Below, piece by piece: positions 1 through 8,179 of a stretch of DNA of 45,565 bases. A program made the translations under genes and the position numbers. Position 1 is the stretch's first letter, and the number at the start of each line of letters is the position of its first letter. Source of the stretch: Akkermansiaceae bacterium UBA2381 (GTDB lineage Bacteria; Verrucomicrobiota; Verrucomicrobiia; Verrucomicrobiales; DEV007); assembly GCA_002344215.1 (NCBI GenBank), contig DDSV01000012.1:1-45565 (forward strand), written 5' to 3'. Under the pieces are notes generated by a model. That model was not told the origin of the DNA. It ran no database searches and worked only from the letters and a program-made list of their open reading frames with translations.

Positions 1-24
1 GGTCACGGGGTCACGGGGTCACGG
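1..24. repeat. 8-bp tandem repeat, three copies
   Basis: Three perfect copies of GGTCACGG stand head to tail at the left edge of the window, about 20 bases beyond the stop codon of the PcfJ-like gene. The array may continue outside the window. No function can be assigned. Confidence 0.7.
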
Positions 25-45
25 AGGATGTTGGGTTGATCCAAC

Positions 46-1656
46 TCAAAACGGAATATCCCCCTCGTCGTCCCCCGCAAAGGCATACTCCCGATGGGCT
101 AGAAAGGCTCCGGCTTCTGCTGCAGCGCGACCGCCAAGAGTGTCCGGTGATCCGAGGTCGCACTGGATCCGATGCTGCGTCGCCCATTCGGCGACAGCCG
201 ACTGCACTGCCGGATCGACGGCTCCATTGGCGTGACCCCGCAACTGGTCGATGCTCCAACCTTCCCCGGAATTTCGTTGGATCCCCAGTGTGGCGCGGCC
301 CAATTCATGATGCACCGCATAAGCGTAGTAGTGCCCCTCAGTCACCGCATCGCGATACCGGGATGAGGAGAGACAGTGCCGCAGTTCGCAGGCCTCCGCC
401 TCGAGAGCTTCCTCCGTTTCAAGGGGAACCATCCACTGCGCCGGAGCGACGGGAGGCGGCTTGCGGCCTTCCCAGGCGGGGGTGGACGGCCGCTCCCGCG
501 AGTTCTGCAAGGCGACGAGTTCCTCATGGAATTCCCAAAGCTGCCTCGTCGATCGGATGCGTCCGAGCCGGTCGGGATCGACCTCCTCCAAACTCCACGC
601 CATCCAGCACACATCAAGGTAGACCCGCGCCACCTCGTCCCGGGCGCCGAAAAGTGGCATGGACTGGCCTTCGGCGATGGCGCGGAGCAAGGGGTAGCTG
701 ATACGCCCGGGATTGGCCGCGAGCAGGACATCCAAGGTCAAGGGCATGCAGAGGTTGAGCAGCCAGTTGCGGAGGGTGACATCCCCGAAGGCGGCGTGGC
801 ATCGGCGCATCAGGAGCTGATCGCAGGCCTGGCCCGGCAGCTGCCGCAGCAGCTTTAGCGTACCGTCCCCCGGCGGAAGCCCCAGCCATTCCAGAATCCG
901 CGCTCTCGGTTTTCGGACGAGCGCTCGGATTGAGCGGAAGGGCTTTGAGACCGGTCTGCGGAACTGCCACGACGAGGCGAGCATCCAGGCGAGCGCCGGG
1001 ATCTCGTCGAAGAGCTCGCGCCCTTCGGGGACGCGCATCCAGAGATTGAGGACATGCCAGCGGCGTTCCTTGAATCCGTGCCGTTCCACGAATTCGAGCG
1101 CCTCCGGCGGGAAGTGACCGAGCCAGTCCGCCACCGCCTCGATGCGGCGGAGTTGGTGCTCCGTCTTGCGGATGCGGGCATAGGCAAAACGGGCGTCCTG
1201 GGGACGAATCGAGGATCGCGTTTCCCAATGCGCCAGCACTTCGACGATCTCCGGCCAGAGGCGCGTGAGGTGCGGCAACGTCGCAGGATCGAGTCCCTCA
1301 CTCTGCGAGGTGAGACTATTCTCCAGTCTGCCCTCAGGCAGCGGATGCAGAGAACGCCGATGAATCGTCTTCAGGTCTCTGCGCATCCGGCTCAGAAGCG
1401 GGCCCCGCGTGTGCCGGATCATCGAGGGCGGGCGAAGGAGTTCGTCGAGCCACGGGCGGCTGTGGATCCACCCACCCGTTCCGCGCCCCTGTTCGTCCAA
1501 TTTCAAGAACCAGGCCCGCGGATCGAGACCGGATCGCGCGACCCAGAGCCTGTCCTTGTGCCGCCACGTCAGGAGAGTGCCTCGTCCGCTCACGACCTCT
1601 TTGAAGGCGGCGGCACGCACTTTCTTTTTGGGTGATACCCACGACTTGATGCGCAT
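46..1656 (-). CDS. PcfJ-like protein
   Basis: A 536-residue protein whose C-terminal third resembles the PcfJ family, named after a gene on enterococcal conjugative plasmids; its biochemical role is unknown. The recognisable part is around residues 405-500: a run of acidic residues leading into ACELRHCLSSSRY, then YYAYAVHHELGRATLGIQR, followed by a WSIDQLRGHAN motif. This is the usual PcfJ pattern of a Leu/His/Cys motif before beta strands that end in a conserved Gln/Gly/Asn motif. The N-terminal 400 residues are helical, rich in Arg and Trp, and show no domain I can name. The ATG at 1656 gives MRIKSWVSPKK; no strong ribosome site precedes it. PcfJ-like genes occur in many Verrucomicrobiota outside plasmids, so this does not by itself prove a mobile element. 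The reading frame is confident; the family call is moderately so. Confidence 0.75.
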   Translation of the reverse strand: MRIKSWVSPKKKVRAAAFKEVVSGRGTLLTWRHKDRLWVARSGLDPRAWFLKLDEQGRGTGGWIHSRPWLDELLRPPSMIRHTRGPLLSRMRRDLKTIHRRSLHPLPEGRLENSLTSQSEGLDPATLPHLTRLWPEIVEVLAHWETRSSIRPQDARFAYARIRKTEHQLRRIEAVADWLGHFPPEALEFVERHGFKERRWHVLNLWMRVPEGRELFDEIPALAWMLASSWQFRRPVSKPFRSIRALVRKPRARILEWLGLPPGDGTLKLLRQLPGQACDQLLMRRCHAAFGDVTLRNWLLNLCMPLTLDVLLAANPGRISYPLLRAIAEGQSMPLFGARDEVARVYLDVCWMAWSLEEVDPDRLGRIRSTRQLWEFHEELVALQNSRERPSTPAWEGRKPPPVAPAQWMVPLETEEALEAEACELRHCLSSSRYRDAVTEGHYYAYAVHHELGRATLGIQRNSGEGWSIDQLRGHANGAVDPAVQSAVAEWATQHRIQCDLGSPDTLGGRAAAEAGAFLAHREYAFAGDDEGDIPF

Positions 1657-2041
1657 GATGGAAATCCCAAAGTGTGGAAAATTTCCCCCAGATCGGAGGA
1701 AACACCAGTCAGTGATCCACTTCTTTCATGGCGAAGTTTCTCTTCCCTAGATACATCCATTCGGATATTTTTCCCGTCGGAGTGAATACAAAAAGTGAGA
1801 TCTTTTGTAGCTGCGACCACCGGCGTTCAAGTCCAATCCGGGCGGGTTTCAAGAGACACCCTACACCCCCTGCTTCTTCTGAAATCCCCTATGAAAATTC
1901 CCCGTTCTTTCTCCTTGTTTTCGGAACCGCGCCCGAGCACCACCCTTCACCGCGTCTAACACACAAACACAGGCCCGGATTGCCCTGGCCGAAGCAGGCC
2001 TGGCGTATCCCGACTAACACAAAGTGCGGACCGGAATTGAG
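1657..2041. other. Intergenic region between divergent genes
   Basis: A 385-base gap separates the minus-strand PcfJ-like gene from the plus-strand DUF3298-like gene, so it should hold both promoters. I see no clear sigma-70 hexamers, tRNA or terminator in it. Short open frames here have no protein-like composition. Confidence 0.5.
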
Positions 2042-3241
2042 ATGAACTTAACGCCCCTGACGTGCCTGCAGATACTTGTCCTCACGGTTTCAATATCCTG
2101 GCCGGTAGGAGACAATCTGGTGGCGGCTGACTTGTCCGCCTACGAAATCCACCCCGAAGACTCGATGACCTACCGGGCCTACAACGGTAGCATCGACGAT
2201 CGCATACCTATTCGTGTCTTTCTATGCAGGGAGGGAGACAGGTGGGAAGGGTCGTATTTCTACTCGAGTCTCCGTTTGCCACTCGGCCTGCATAACGAAG
2301 CCGGCAAGGACGAAACACCCGCTCCCGAGACCAGCGGTAGAGTGGTCCTGACCGAAGGCCCATTGATCGGACCCGAGGGATCGACAGGCCGGTGGGAGGG
2401 AATCTTCGGTGACGAGTTCCGCTCCTTCGAAGGAACCTGGCATTCGCCGAATGGCAAAAACGTTCTTCCGATCAGACTCCAGGAGAGTGACGAGAACGAC
2501 TCGCTGCCCGCTGTCTTCTACCGCTTCTCCTCGAGCTGGACCCAGTCGCGTGGAAGCATTGAAACACGCAATGAAAACTCCGCGTTAGTGGTTCAGTTCG
2601 AGAGCGGTAACGAATCGGTCCGCCGAATCAACGCCGCGATCCGCGAGGCGGCTGCCGATGCCTTCGACACGGGCGGTCCAGCGGAATCCGATCTCGTGCG
2701 TCAGGGGGACGGAAATCCTTTTACCGACTTGGAAAGAGCGATTCGCGCGGAGCCGGTAGCTCCGGAGAACCTCGGCCTCGGACTCTCAGGCAGCGACATT
2801 CAAGAGCTGACCATTCAACCGGTCTACAACGAGGGTGGCTACGTGACGGTTAGACTCCACGTGCGTTACTATCAGGGTGGTGCCCATAGCAATTACACCG
2901 ATCGTTACCTGACTTTCGAGACTGCCACGGGGCGTCTTCTTGATCTGCGTCGGGACGTCCTGAAGCCCGGTTATGAGGAGCCTCTCGCCCGCGCCGCAGA
3001 GGTCCAACTGAGGCGAAACTTGGGCCTCAAGCCCGGTGCCGCCCTGAGTGCAGGACCGCTGGATGTGGACGAGATCGAACTGAATGAAAACTGGTTTCTC
3101 ACCGTGGGAGGGATAGGCTTTTCCCATGAGCCCTACGAAGTCGCCGCCTTCGCCATGGGTTTTGTCAGCTACCTGCTGCCATGGGATGACTTGAGGCCGT
3201 GGCTCCGGGATGGGGCACTCGCACCATTGCCCGGAAAGTAA
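2042..3241 (+). CDS. Secreted DUF3298 (RsiV C-terminal-like) protein
   Basis: A 399-residue exported protein. The ATG at 2042 gives MNLTPLTCLQILVLTVSIS, a short hydrophobic signal peptide; an in-frame GTG at 2024 is less likely. The middle (about residues 40-150) is a beta-rich region of unknown family. The C-terminal part (about 240-395) resembles DUF3298: VYNEGGYVTVRLHVRYYQGG, then SNYTDRYLTFETATGRLLDL, then ENWFLTVGGIGFSHEPYEVA, ending FAMGFVSYLLPWDDLRPWL. The pattern of a strand pair, 'GG.H', 'N.D..TG..L.L.D' and a final 'P.YEVAPYA.G...v.ipy..l.p.l' is the hallmark of RsiV/PdaC-type extracellular domains, in some proteins linked to lysozyme sensing or peptidoglycan deacetylation. No deacetylase domain is present here. 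It probably acts in the periplasm or at the outer surface. It stands alone, with more than 300 bases on each side. Confidence 0.7.
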   Translation: MNLTPLTCLQILVLTVSISWPVGDNLVAADLSAYEIHPEDSMTYRAYNGSIDDRIPIRVFLCREGDRWEGSYFYSSLRLPLGLHNEAGKDETPAPETSGRVVLTEGPLIGPEGSTGRWEGIFGDEFRSFEGTWHSPNGKNVLPIRLQESDENDSLPAVFYRFSSSWTQSRGSIETRNENSALVVQFESGNESVRRINAAIREAAADAFDTGGPAESDLVRQGDGNPFTDLERAIRAEPVAPENLGLGLSGSDIQELTIQPVYNEGGYVTVRLHVRYYQGGAHSNYTDRYLTFETATGRLLDLRRDVLKPGYEEPLARAAEVQLRRNLGLKPGAALSAGPLDVDEIELNENWFLTVGGIGFSHEPYEVAAFAMGFVSYLLPWDDLRPWLRDGALAPLPGK

Positions 3242-3802
3242 AGCCTCAGCGCGGGAGATGGGAAAATCCCCGGCGGCAGCTTCGAGTGCATTCCACCTCC
3301 GGGCAAATTCGATGCCGGGATCAGTTGGCTCGCCATCCTACTCATTGGCGACAGGTTTGGTCCGGGTTCGAAGACAGATGTAGTAGATGTATCCCCCATT
3401 TTCAAAGGGGTCGACTGGGTGTTGGTGAACCTGTTCGCCATCTACGGCCGACAATTCAATAGGTTCCCCGAAGATCTTCGCGCACCGCTGCAGACGGATC
3501 ACCCGGGGTAGGGCCGGGCAGAATTCGGACGACTCCATCTGTTTCAATATCGCAAAGACCGCCACCGTCCCGTTGCGCAGATCTGCATTTATTCTCTGGT
3601 GACTTTTCACCTCTCTTCTCGCACGAGTTATTGAACTCCTCGGCAACGGGATTCGATTATCTGAATTCCAGTGTGCCAATTTTCAGGCTTGTCGATCCTC
3701 GTCCGGACTCATACTATTCCACGCGGCTTCCCTTGGCAGAAGCGTGCATGAACCGATGCATGCTTTGCCAACCAAGCCGCAATCGCCTTTTTTCCTTTTC
3801 AT
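3242..3802. other. 561-base gap, one doubtful minus-strand frame
   Basis: This gap precedes the TIR-FGE gene. It holds one open frame that might be a gene remnant (3338-3679, minus) and otherwise shows no tRNA, strong hairpin or repeat that I can find. The last 120 bases, T-rich before the ATG at 3803, probably include the promoter of the TIR-FGE gene. Confidence 0.4.
3338..3679 (-). CDS. Doubtful hypothetical protein or gene remnant
   Basis: A 113-residue frame. Its composition is fairly protein-like, with RINADLRNGTVAVFAIL and a near-terminal HPVDPFENGGYIYYICLRTR. The last piece resembles the 'lPvDPFdG.pl.Y' ending seen in many long PVC-group hypothetical proteins, where an 'LR...alal..y' helix comes earlier, as it does here. 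That suggests the C-terminal end of a larger protein whose front part has been lost. No ribosome site supports the ATG at 3679. It could equally be chance coding. I assign no function. Confidence 0.3.
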   Translation of the reverse strand: MAHWNSDNRIPLPRSSITRARREVKSHQRINADLRNGTVAVFAILKQMESSEFCPALPRVIRLQRCAKIFGEPIELSAVDGEQVHQHPVDPFENGGYIYYICLRTRTKPVANE

Positions 3803-5440
3803 ATGCCGAAGGTTTTTTTGTGTTATCGCCGGAGCGACCCTACTGCAAACTGGCTGGTCAAACCGATCGGAAGCATTTGCAAAGACGCGGGGTTTGACGA
3901 GGTCTTTGTTGATCGGAACAAAGGAGCCATTCTGCCGGGCTCCAACTATCTTTACAGGATTCAGGAAGCCATCCACTCCTCGGATGTCGTCCTAGTCTTA
4001 ATCGGGGAGAAGTGGCTGAGCATTCTCAAGAGGAAGCGGAACAGTGATTCAGACATGGTGAGAACAGAAATCGAACTCGCCCTGACATCCAGAAAGCTAG
4101 TGGTTCCTATCCTCTTGGGAGGAAAGATGCCCGACGAGGACGATTTACCTGAAACCCTCCGTGATTTTCATTTCCTTGAAGCTGGCACGTTTGATCCAAA
4201 TACACTTGAGAAGGAGTTACCTGACTTTTTGAAGGAGTTGGCCGAACGATTTTCAAAGACTCAAAAGGACATTCCCAAGGACATTCCCAAGGACATTCCC
4301 AAGGACATTCCCAAGGACATTCCCAAGGACATTCCCAAGGACACTCCCAAGGACACTCCCAAGGACACTCCCAAGGACACTCCCAAGGACACTCCCCCAA
4401 AATGGATAGGAGCCCTAGTTCCTTTCCTGCTCCTATCTCTTTTGGCGACAAGTCTTTTCCTTTGGTCCCAGTGGCCCGAACCTGAGAGGGAGAAGGGGGA
4501 TCATTCGGTGACCGCTCACGAAGGAAAAACTTCCAATACTGAGGATTTGAAATCAAAGCCAGACCCGAAGCAGGCCGACCCAATCGCCGAAGTTCCGGTT
4601 CCACTATCGGCAGACCCAGCCTCCTCTCCCGAAGCCTCTGTTCCCTTGGGTCTTCTTTCTACCAACCCTCCTCCCGAGCCTTCAAAACCCGTTACCCCTG
4701 CCCCTGCCATTCCAATAATGGAAGGCACCGAAGCCGGAGAAGTCAGAATTTTCGAAGGACTCGAAATGGTATGGTGTCCTCCAACCAGTGAGAAGGAATT
4801 CCGCATGGGCCTTGCAAGTTCATCGGAGGAAAATGGTGGCGGTAGCGATTATCGTATCATTCTCAGAAAAGGTTTCTGGTTGGCCGTGACAGAATGCACT
4901 CAGGCGCAGTGGTTAAATGTGATGGGTTCCAATCCAAGCTACTTTCAAGGCGACACCCTGCCGGTTGAGCAGGTGAGATATGTTGATGTCCAGGGCTGGC
5001 TAGAGAAAATGAACCGGGAGCATTCCCTCCAGGATGGATGGAGGTGGTCACTGCCATCCGAGGCGCAGTGGGAATACGCGTGTCGCGCCGGAAGGGACGG
5101 CTCCCAGCTGACCAATCTCGAAGCAGTTGCATGGTTCCTTGGCAACGCTGATAGCCAAACTCACGAAGTCGGCGGAAAGGAAGCGAACCAATGGGGGCTT
5201 TATGACATGCATGGGAACATCGCGGAATTCGTCTCAGACTGGTTTGGCGCGTATCCGGTCGGTGAAGTAATGACCGACCCGACCGGTCCACCTCCCGGTC
5301 CGCTTCGGATTTACCGCGGGGGTAGCTGGACCAACAATCTCCAGAACTGCCAGTCCTATTCACGACTCACCGTCACAACACAGGAACGTGGTCTGAACTA
5401 TGTAGGTTTCCGTCCGGCATTGACTCCACCTGCTCCATAG
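3803..5440 (+). CDS. TIR domain / membrane / FGE-sulfatase fusion protein
   Basis: A 545-residue multidomain protein. Residues 1-145 are a TIR_2-like domain: VFLCYRRSDPTA at the start, VFVDRNKGAILPGSNY, SSDVVLVLIGEKWL, then DMVRTEIELALTSRKLVVPI. TIR domains of this type act as NAD-cleaving effectors or as signalling adaptors. Residues 155-198 are eleven copies of Lys-Asp-Ile/Thr-Pro. Residues 202-222 form one hydrophobic helix (GALVPFLLLSLLATSLFLW). A Pro/Ser/Glu-rich linker follows, then residues about 315-543 form a formylglycine-generating-enzyme-like domain with LPSEAQWEYACRAG, WGLYDMHGNIAEFVSDW and IYRGGSW...YVGFRPAL. The first catalytic Cys of true FGE is replaced in the GGSW segment, so it is probably a binding rather than an oxidase domain. 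Topology would place TIR inside and FGE outside the inner membrane. It converges with the VanX gene, 16 bases apart. No Shine-Dalgarno site is evident. Function as a sensor-effector is inferred. Confidence 0.85.
   Translation: MPKVFLCYRRSDPTANWLVKPIGSICKDAGFDEVFVDRNKGAILPGSNYLYRIQEAIHSSDVVLVLIGEKWLSILKRKRNSDSDMVRTEIELALTSRKLVVPILLGGKMPDEDDLPETLRDFHFLEAGTFDPNTLEKELPDFLKELAERFSKTQKDIPKDIPKDIPKDIPKDIPKDIPKDTPKDTPKDTPKDTPKDTPPKWIGALVPFLLLSLLATSLFLWSQWPEPEREKGDHSVTAHEGKTSNTEDLKSKPDPKQADPIAEVPVPLSADPASSPEASVPLGLLSTNPPPEPSKPVTPAPAIPIMEGTEAGEVRIFEGLEMVWCPPTSEKEFRMGLASSSEENGGGSDYRIILRKGFWLAVTECTQAQWLNVMGSNPSYFQGDTLPVEQVRYVDVQGWLEKMNREHSLQDGWRWSLPSEAQWEYACRAGRDGSQLTNLEAVAWFLGNADSQTHEVGGKEANQWGLYDMHGNIAEFVSDWFGAYPVGEVMTDPTGPPPGPLRIYRGGSWTNNLQNCQSYSRLTVTTQERGLNYVGFRPALTPPAP
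4265..4396 (+). repeat. 12-bp in-frame tandem repeat, eleven copies
   Basis: Eleven head-to-tail 12-base units inside the TIR-FGE gene: six AAGGACATTCCC then five AAGGACACTCCC, encoding KDIP x6 and KDTP x5. Units are perfect within each block, so the array looks recently expanded. Because 12 is a multiple of 3, copy changes only alter the spacer length between the TIR domain and the membrane helix. Confidence 0.95.
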
Positions 5441-5456
5441 CTTCGCCTCCCATGTT

Positions 5457-6125
5457 TCACTCTTTGCTCTCCGATTCAAACAGGGATTCGAATGACTCGT
5501 CCGATAAAGCGAAATCCGCCCATCCCTGATAGTCGAAATGCCACCACTCCCGGCTGATCGTCGTGAATCCTTGTGCCTGCATTGTCTCCTGCAACAAGGT
5601 CCGGTTGGCAGCCACATTCAGGGGCAGTCCGGAGAAAGTGCTGGCCGCCCTCAATGAAAACTCATCAAAAGGAGTGGGCATCTCAAGTTCTCCGCCGGTA
5701 ACGAGGTTGACCAACGTCACATCCACCGCAGCACCCCGATTATGCTTTGAACCCTGCCTTGGATCCCCCACGAAGCCAGGCATCGGGGAAACCTCCCACA
5801 TCTTGTATTGAACCGAGCGGGGTCGATACCCATCCCAGATCTTCAGCCCGACTCCCCGGTCGGCGAGACTGCGATGCGCCGCCACCAAACGCTCCGCCAC
5901 TTCCCTCCGAAGGAAACATCGCTCGACCGGATAGAGCTTGGTTTTGCAGAAATTGCGCTCCGTCGCATACGGCAGATCGATCACGATGGTCGGGTCGAGG
6001 CGGCTCACTTCAACGAATTCCCCAGGGGTTCTTTTTGTACCAGCTACGAGAGTTACGACCAAGGTCCCTAGGACGCCGAGCGGAGTCAGATGAGCAAGAA
6101 CAGGACGGCGCTGACGACGGATCAT
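5457..6125 (-). CDS. ddpX: VanX-type D-Ala-D-Ala dipeptidase (peptidase M15D)
   Basis: A 222-residue zinc peptidase expected to split D-Ala-D-Ala or a related dipeptide. The N-terminus has a basic start and a hydrophobic stretch (residues 12-29), so it is probably exported or membrane-anchored, unlike cytoplasmic VanX. The family residues are all there at VanX spacing: IWDGYRP with Arg101, SKHNRGAAVD with His128 and Asp135, and EWWHFDY with Glu193 and His196. The 7-residue and 58-residue gaps match those of VanX itself. The family also includes E. coli DdpX, which recycles wall dipeptide. It lies 25 bases after the caspase-fold gene on the same strand and is probably co-transcribed with it. 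No VanA/VanH-like genes are near, so glycopeptide resistance is not indicated. The gene symbol follows the family, not a proven orthologue. Confidence 0.9.
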   Translation of the reverse strand: MIRRQRRPVLAHLTPLGVLGTLVVTLVAGTKRTPGEFVEVSRLDPTIVIDLPYATERNFCKTKLYPVERCFLRREVAERLVAAHRSLADRGVGLKIWDGYRPRSVQYKMWEVSPMPGFVGDPRQGSKHNRGAAVDVTLVNLVTGGELEMPTPFDEFSLRAASTFSGLPLNVAANRTLLQETMQAQGFTTISREWWHFDYQGWADFALSDESFESLFESESKE

Positions 6126-6150
6126 CGCGAACTCGCATTCGGATCCATTG

Positions 6151-7371
6151 CTAAGGAAAGATCTCGTGAAGAAGAACCTCTTTGGGATTCTGCTTCACCA
6201 CCCAGCCGGAAAACTTGCCCAGAATGAACGGGTTGTCTTCATCGGTGAAATCGCGGTCCAATTCCTCAATCAATGTTCCCGGACTCACTTTGCAAACCAT
6301 CTCCGTGTCCATCGATTTGCCAACTCTCATGGCGACAAAGTTATCGGGGGTTCTATTCACCATCCACTGTTCGTCTCCCTGATTATTGAGGAACACACTT
6401 CCACTGTTTTTGGCGCGGATCCATCCCTGGACCTTGACCTGCACCCATTCAACCTCTTGATCCATGATTGAGTTTCCATTCTGAATGAGGGGTATCGCGG
6501 TCTGATGAAAAAGGGTTCCGCAGACTGCCGAAGTTCCGAAATCACGATCCTGCCTGATTTTTACTCCTTCACTGCCATTATAAGAAACTACCAGTTTCCT
6601 TTCTGGTTCGGCCCAAACAATGGATCGTCCGACACTGCCTGAGAAGCCCGGCAGTTGCCGTCTGCCAGAGGAACTCAGGACGTTGTTTCTCACGTTCCGG
6701 AGAGAATCAATCAATTCCTGTCCTGGTATGGACAACTCCCTTGCCAGCGCCAGACTATAAACGGAAAACGGTCCCTCGGACTTCAGCGCTGCCTTTCCAG
6801 GTTCTGCCGCATGGCAAATCAGGACCTCGGAAATCGTGGCAGGAGTTCCCGAGCCAAGGTCAATGCCCGCTTCGATCCGGGAAGCCGTGGTCGATTGGGC
6901 ATTATCGTAAAGTAGTTCTCCCTCGGATCGGAAGCTGTCTAGGAAAACGACGCTCAGTACTGCTCCCGCAGCCTGTAGTTCACTGACCAAGCTCTCCACG
7001 CTTTTACACTGCTCCTTCAATTCGGATTGAAATTTCGCCTTGAGATCCACTGGCAGGAGGTAGTTCTCATTCCCGATCCTGCACCCATGACCGCTGCAGT
7101 ATATGACCACCTCGTCTTCAGCAGATACTTCACTAGCGAAACCGGCGAATGTCTCCTGCAAACCAGCGACCGTCAGATCCTTGTGGGCATAAACAATAAA
7201 ATTCAGTTGGCTGAATACATCCCGCATCAAATCGACATCATTTAGGGATTCCGACAAAACAGGAAACTCCGAGTAGGTCCCATTTCCAATGACCAGGGCT
7301 TTTCGCGCACCTAGGGCGGGGGAATTGATGCTCGCAAGGCAAATCGAAAAAATCACGGCAAATCGAATCAT
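6151..7371 (-). CDS. Secreted caspase-fold protein, catalytic Cys lost, with SH3b-like tail
   Basis: A 406-residue protein. The ATG at 7371 gives MIRFAVIFSICLASINSPALGA, a signal peptide; an upstream in-frame TTG is unlikely. Residues 24-235 have the caspase (peptidase C14) pattern: KALVIGNGTYSEFPVL, then a DV..M...F helix, then VVIYCSGHGCRI with the usual catalytic His at 95. The segment that normally reads LDACR here reads LDSFR (residues 144-148), so the nucleophilic Cys is Phe147. The protein should be unable to cleave peptides. After about residue 255 there are two beta-rich stretches with VKIRQD...WVQVKVQGWIRAKN and AMRVG...KFSGWVVKQ, which look like two SH3b units; such domains often bind the cell wall. 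It is followed by the VanX gene 25 bases on. A periplasmic binding or regulatory role fits better than proteolysis. Family identification is solid, SH3b less so. Confidence 0.8.
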   Translation of the reverse strand: MIRFAVIFSICLASINSPALGARKALVIGNGTYSEFPVLSESLNDVDLMRDVFSQLNFIVYAHKDLTVAGLQETFAGFASEVSAEDEVVIYCSGHGCRIGNENYLLPVDLKAKFQSELKEQCKSVESLVSELQAAGAVLSVVFLDSFRSEGELLYDNAQSTTASRIEAGIDLGSGTPATISEVLICHAAEPGKAALKSEGPFSVYSLALARELSIPGQELIDSLRNVRNNVLSSSGRRQLPGFSGSVGRSIVWAEPERKLVVSYNGSEGVKIRQDRDFGTSAVCGTLFHQTAIPLIQNGNSIMDQEVEWVQVKVQGWIRAKNSGSVFLNNQGDEQWMVNRTPDNFVAMRVGKSMDTEMVCKVSPGTLIEELDRDFTDEDNPFILGKFSGWVVKQNPKEVLLHEIFP

Positions 7372-7567
7372 AAGCAGACAGGGCAAAATTCAGATCCCCC
7401 AGATTACAAAAAATTTATTCCACAGGAACAAAAAAATTAAAAATTCTCAAGACAACCATCTAAATGCCGGAATTTCTGGTGAAGAATGCGTGAGCAAAAT
7501 AATTAAGGTTTCTTGAATACATAATTCTCTTGATAATCTTAACCTCAGAAGGAACTATTTGAGGTCT

Positions 7568-7915
7568 ATGGATCGTCTAAAGACTCTCAGTTCTCTGACG
7601 ACGGCGAGTTTTGTCGCCGTGATGCTGGCAGTGGCGACGCCTGGTGAGGGAGTACCTACCAAAGTGAATACTGCTTCTGATGCAGTCGTCCCGATCAGTT
7701 GGGCTGATGATGAGTTCACCCCTATTTCTCTCGGATGGGACCTCATGAAATCGTACAAGCCGAAATCCGGGTTGTTTATTCATTTGGTAAGACCGGGAGA
7801 AACCCTGCATAAGATCAGCTCATTGTATCGCGCCGATTTAAAGAGAATACGGTCGCTCAACGGCATACCTGAGGGCGCGGACGTTAGGGCGGGTTCTCAG
7901 CTGATGATTCCTTGA
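7568..7915 (+). CDS. Small secreted LysM-domain protein
   Basis: A 115-residue protein. The ATG at 7568 gives a basic start followed by a hydrophobic signal-like stretch (TASFVAVMLAVATPGEG). The C-terminal 45 residues form one LysM domain: HLVRPGETLHKISSLYRADL, then KRIRSLNGIPEGADVRAG and QLMIP. LysM domains bind N-acetylglucosamine polymers such as peptidoglycan. There is no second catalytic domain, so it is a binding protein or an anchor. It is transcribed away from the caspase-fold and VanX genes, about 200 bases away. An AGAAGGAA sequence at 7548-7555 is a plausible ribosome site. LysM call is firm; the role is not known. Confidence 0.85.
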   Translation: MDRLKTLSSLTTASFVAVMLAVATPGEGVPTKVNTASDAVVPISWADDEFTPISLGWDLMKSYKPKSGLFIHLVRPGETLHKISSLYRADLKRIRSLNGIPEGADVRAGSQLMIP

Positions 7916-8179
7916 GGTGGAAACAAAGCCTCTGAACTCCAAGAGAAGGACGGGGGTACTTCATACCTAACCGGCTGTCACGGTGCTGGTCCTCCCGGGC
8001 GAGGATATCCGCGTTCCTATCCGAGCTGAGAGAAGTCTTGACAGAGCTTAGCTACCAGCAGCACCGAACACCCCACGACCTGAGCAGAACGATCTCCTGA
8101 ATGTGATCCTCGTACTGAGCCTTATCCTGACTGATGAATAGCAGGTGCACGAGGAGCTATCCCGTGAGGGGGAAACTGA
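7916..8179. other. Gap before the CPxC-protein genes
   Basis: 264 bases without a credible gene. Just before the ATG at 8180 there is a GAGGGGG ribosome site. A CTGATGA followed later by GAAAC recalls a hammerhead core, but the connecting stem is wrong (see rejected items). Confidence 0.4.

Noticed and set aside
1830..1855. GCGTTCAAGTCCAATCC, which resembles a tRNA T loop.
   Set aside because: The flanking bases do not pair into a T stem and no other tRNA arm is present.
3803..5440. Diversity-generating retroelement target, since FGE-like domains often carry variable regions.
   Set aside because: No reverse transcriptase or template repeat was found in the window.
5457..6125. Glycopeptide resistance cluster because of the VanX-like gene.
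   Set aside because: No VanH or VanA-type ligase, VanRS pair or VanY lies nearby; the exported N-terminus and neighbours favour a wall-recycling or other role.
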